Positions 16,664 to 18,990 of a stretch of 18,990 nt of DNA are shown here, piece by piece. Location: contig JAISBH010000271.1 in assembly GCA_031266295.1 (NCBI GenBank), positions 1 through 18,990 on the forward strand, given 5' to 3'. The stretch is from Oscillospiraceae bacterium. GTDB lineage: Bacteria > Bacillota > Clostridia > Christensenellales > Aristaeellaceae. The notes under the pieces were generated by a model that saw nothing but the letters and a program-made list of their open reading frames with translations, did not search any database and was not told the DNA's origin. Made by a program: the position numbers and the translations under genes. Position 1 is the stretch's first letter; each line of letters begins with the position of its first letter.

Positions 16664-17541
16664 ATCACAGCACGAACCAAAACAATAGCGCGCCATGGCT
16701 GTCAGTCGAGGGCGTCACGCGGCGTTACGGCGACAAAACCGCGCTGGACGCACTCAGTTTTGATATACGGGAACGCGGGATCGCGGGGTTCCTCGGTCGC
16801 AACGGCGCGGGCAAGAGCACGCTGCTGCGCATACTGATCGGACAGGATCTGCCCACATCGGGTAAGGTGAGGCTGTTCGGCGAGGATCCATTCGACAACC
16901 CCGGCGTGCTGCGGCGGGTGTGCATGGTGCAGGATCACCCGGATCCGGGCGCGCTGAAGGGTGTGCGCGATCTGCTGGCCGTGAGCCGCGCCGCGTATCC
17001 CAAGTGGGACGACGCGTTCGCAGGGCAGCTGATCAAGCGGTTCGAACTGGACACGCGCAAGAAGCTGAAGGCGCTCTCGCGCGGTATGCACACCTCGCTG
17101 GCATTGGTAATCGGGCTGGCTTCCGGAGCGGAACTGACGCTGTTCGACGAACCCTCGCTGGGACTGGACGCCGTGATGCGCGAGCGGTTCTACGATATCC
17201 TCATTGAAACGCGCGACAAGACCGACCGCTGCTTCTTGGTATCCACCCACTTGATAGAGGAAGCAGCGCGCACGCTGGATACGGTGCGGATGATCGAGGA
17301 CGGGAGGCTGCTGGCGGAGGGCGCCGTCGCTGAACTGACCGGGAGCGCGTTCACGATGATCGGGCCAGTCGTCGAACCGCCGCCGGGCGTTAAGGTGCTG
17401 CGCCGCGATACGCGCGACGGCCTGATCACGCTGACATGCCAGGGCGAGCGTCCCCATACGCCGCCGCCGAACGTGACGATAGCGCCGGTCTCGCTGCAGC
17501 GGCTGTTCGTGCTGCTGACCGAGAGCGAGAAGGGGGCGTAA
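16660..17541 (+). CDS. ABC transporter ATP-binding protein
   Basis: A 293-residue nucleotide-binding subunit of a two-gene ABC exporter-type system with the permease at 17545. Walker A is GRNGAGKST (46-54), the Q-loop is at MVQDHP, the signature is LSRGM (139-143) rather than LSGGQ, Walker B is LTLFDEPSLGLD with Asp163-Glu164, and the H-loop is STH (195-197). This resembles the YtrB/BcrA-like group found with large hydrophobic permeases. The last 70 or so residues form an extra C-terminal region of unknown role. ATG 16660 overlaps the hisIE stop, so the gene is translationally coupled to histidine genes, but the sequence shows no histidine link. Substrate unknown. Confidence 0.93.
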   Translation: MNHSTNQNNSAPWLSVEGVTRRYGDKTALDALSFDIRERGIAGFLGRNGAGKSTLLRILIGQDLPTSGKVRLFGEDPFDNPGVLRRVCMVQDHPDPGALKGVRDLLAVSRAAYPKWDDAFAGQLIKRFELDTRKKLKALSRGMHTSLALVIGLASGAELTLFDEPSLGLDAVMRERFYDILIETRDKTDRCFLVSTHLIEEAARTLDTVRMIEDGRLLAEGAVAELTGSAFTMIGPVVEPPPGVKVLRRDTRDGLITLTCQGERPHTPPPNVTIAPVSLQRLFVLLTESEKGA

Positions 17542-17544
17542 GAT

Positions 17545-18354
17545 ATGAACGTATTAGATGGTTTCGGCGGGATCGTTACATACGAGCATCGTTCCACGCG
17601 CGGCGGGGTGCTGCTGCTGGCCGCGCTGATGGCGGTGATATTGGCGGCGATGCTGATCGTTCCCGCGCTGTTTCCCAGCAATTCGCTCAGTTACTCGGGC
17701 ATATCGGATTCAGGCGTGTTCCCGCTGTTCATGATCGTGACGATGATGCGCGCCGCGCGCAAGGATACGACGTTCTTTCTGGCCAGGCCTGTGTCCAGGC
17801 GGGGCGTGTGGCTGGGCCTTATGGCTTGCCTGATAATGCTGACGCTGACGCTCGCCGCGCTGCGGACGATACTGGCGCTCGTCGGGTATTCGATCGTATT
17901 GCCGCTGACGCGGTCGCATCCGGGCATATACAGCTTCGCGCCTGAGGCGGAATGGAACGCGTGGAAGCAGTTTACACCCAACCAGACGCTGCCGGAACTC
18001 TGGAAGGGCATCAAGGATATCGTCTCCGCCGGGCTGTTCGCGTACTGTTACGGCTGTCTGCTGGAACGGTGGAAGGGTTGGACGATAGGACTTAGCATAG
18101 GTCTGCCCGTGTTGGGGTTTGTCATATTCGTGGTGCCGGTGCTGTACGCGTTCATGACAGACGTCAATATGGTGGTCGACGGCGGGCAAGCCTCGGCTTT
18201 CGCCGCGATACCGCTGCTGCAGAAATGGATCGACATGGTTGGCGCGATTAGGGATTGGTTGCGCCGGTACTGGGATTGGCTGTTCTGGAGCGGGGCGGCG
18301 CTGTGCGTGCCTGTGAGCTTCTTTGTAATGAGGATGTCGAGGCATACGGCATAA
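17545..18354 (+). CDS. Putative ABC transporter permease, multi-pass membrane protein
   Basis: I recognise no precise family. The 269-residue protein has about six hydrophobic segments: about 22-43, 57-70, 88-115, 160-177, 182-208 and 245-263. A polar, Trp- and Pro-containing stretch (about 128-158) lies between the third and fourth. The N-terminus (MNVLDGFGGIVTYEHRSTRG) is cytoplasmic-looking, typical of ABC-2-type permeases. It starts 3 nt after the ATPase stop with GGGGGC upstream, so the two almost certainly form one transporter. Substrate cannot be inferred. Confidence 0.8.
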   Translation: MNVLDGFGGIVTYEHRSTRGGVLLLAALMAVILAAMLIVPALFPSNSLSYSGISDSGVFPLFMIVTMMRAARKDTTFFLARPVSRRGVWLGLMACLIMLTLTLAALRTILALVGYSIVLPLTRSHPGIYSFAPEAEWNAWKQFTPNQTLPELWKGIKDIVSAGLFAYCYGCLLERWKGWTIGLSIGLPVLGFVIFVVPVLYAFMTDVNMVVDGGQASAFAAIPLLQKWIDMVGAIRDWLRRYWDWLFWSGAALCVPVSFFVMRMSRHTA

Positions 18355-18359
18355 GGAGG
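18353..18359 (+). promoter_or_regulatory. Shine-Dalgarno of the MATE gene, placed for an ACG start
   Basis: AAGGAGG overlaps the permease stop and ends 9 nt before ACG at 18369 in the MATE frame. The next in-frame standard start, ATG 18426, is 66 nt beyond the site, too far to be served by it. Confidence 0.65.
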
Positions 18360-18368
18360 CGACACACA

Positions 18369-18990
18369 ACGCAGGCAACCGCACAAGCGGAGGCGCCGGA
18401 ACGCGTCCTATTCAGCAACAAATCCATGACCGCGCTGATGCTGCCGCTTATACTCGAACAGGTGCTTACGCTGACCATCGGCATGGCGGATACGGTGATG
18501 GTATCGGGGTTGGGCGAGTCCGCCATATCCGCCGTGTCGCTGGTGGATCAGCTGAACATATTGCTGCTGCAGGTGTTTGGATCCCTGGCCACGGGCGGCG
18601 CGGTCGTTGCGGCGCAGTATATTGGACGGCAGGATCGCGCGGGCGGGTGCGACGCGGCTCGACAGTTGTACCAAACGACGTTTGTTATCAGCATGGTTGT
18701 GATGGTGATCATACTCTCGGTCAGGCGGCCCGCGCTATCCATACTGTATGGCAATCTGGAGCCGGACTTGATGTCTTACTCCGTGACGTATCTGACCATA
18801 ACGTCGATATCGCTGCCGTTCTTCGCGTTATACAGCGCAGGCGCGGCGCTGTTCCGCGTAATGGGCAACAGCAAGGTATCTTTGTATACGTCCATACTGA
18901 TGAACATTATCAATATCGGCGGCAACGCGCTGACTATATTCGTGTTCCATATGGGAGTGGCCGGGGCCGCGGTCGCGACGACGCTCTCGC
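18369..18990 (+). CDS. MATE family efflux transporter, 3'-truncated by window end
   Basis: The visible 207 codons encode the first part of a multidrug-and-toxin-extrusion type antiporter (about 450 residues in full). Recognisable segments are VLFSNKSMTALMLPLILEQ, TIGMADTVMVSGLGESAISAVSLVD, SLATGGAVVAAQYIGRQD and ALFRVMGNSKVSL. Hydrophobic helices begin at about 20, 50, 90, 130 and 165. The frame continues past 18990. The start is odd: between the strong AAGGAGG (18353-18359) and ATG 18426 there is no ATG, GTG or TTG in frame, yet LFSNK upstream of ATG 18426 is a typical MATE N-terminus. ACG 18369 sits at the right distance. If ATG 18426 is used, the protein loses 19 residues. It may be co-transcribed with the ABC genes. 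Confidence 0.88.

Overview
The window looks like part of the chromosome of a GC-rich, spore-forming Clostridia-type Firmicute. The evidence is two adjacent alpha/beta-type small acid-soluble spore proteins of the clostridial kind, a DegV protein, and the Firmicutes-style order rimP-nusA-rnpM-ylxQ-infB-rbfA-(nrnA)-truB with L7Ae-like YlxQ and RnpM/YlxR between nusA and infB. I cannot name the genus. I see no tRNA, rRNA, CRISPR array or insertion sequence.

Layout. 1-523 has no convincing gene but holds several perfect or near-perfect hairpins. 524-1042 (minus) carries two SASP genes. 1043-1492 is intergenic, with two abutting short hairpins, then a strong promoter and dyads in front of degV (plus). 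A terminator separates degV from a convergent HAD-phosphatase gene, which appears to have a leaderless or nearly leaderless promoter. From about 3235 to the window end everything is on the plus strand and tightly packed, often with ATGA-type overlaps. A promoter and hairpin-rich leader are followed by the translation block: rimP, nusA, rnpM (ylxR), ylxQ, infB, an rbfA-nrnA fusion and truB. Only 40 nt later comes a histidine block: a hisZ-hisG fusion, hisD, hisB, hisA and hisIE. An ABC ATPase, its putative permease and a truncated MATE transporter follow.

How the genes fit together. The first block makes ribosome maturation factors (RimP, RbfA), transcription elongation/antitermination factor NusA, the RNase P modulator RnpM, initiation factor IF-2, tRNA pseudouridine-55 synthase and a nano-RNase. 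The second block makes part of the histidine pathway; hisC, hisH and hisF are not here, so the pathway must be completed elsewhere. No terminator, T-box or independent promoter was found between the two blocks, so read-through from translation genes to histidine genes is plausible.

Most notable points: (i) RbfA fused in frame to a DHH/DHHA1 NrnA-type phosphoesterase; (ii) HisZ fused in frame to short-form HisG; (iii) two genes, rimP and the MATE gene, have excellent Shine-Dalgarno sequences and conserved N-termini but no ATG/GTG/TTG in the right place, the codon at the expected start position being ATC and ACG respectively; (iv) a candidate attenuator in the rimP leader; (v) a leaderless HAD gene; (vi) a 22-residue tandem repeat in the IF-2 linker. 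I could run no database searches, so novelty is not established for any of these.
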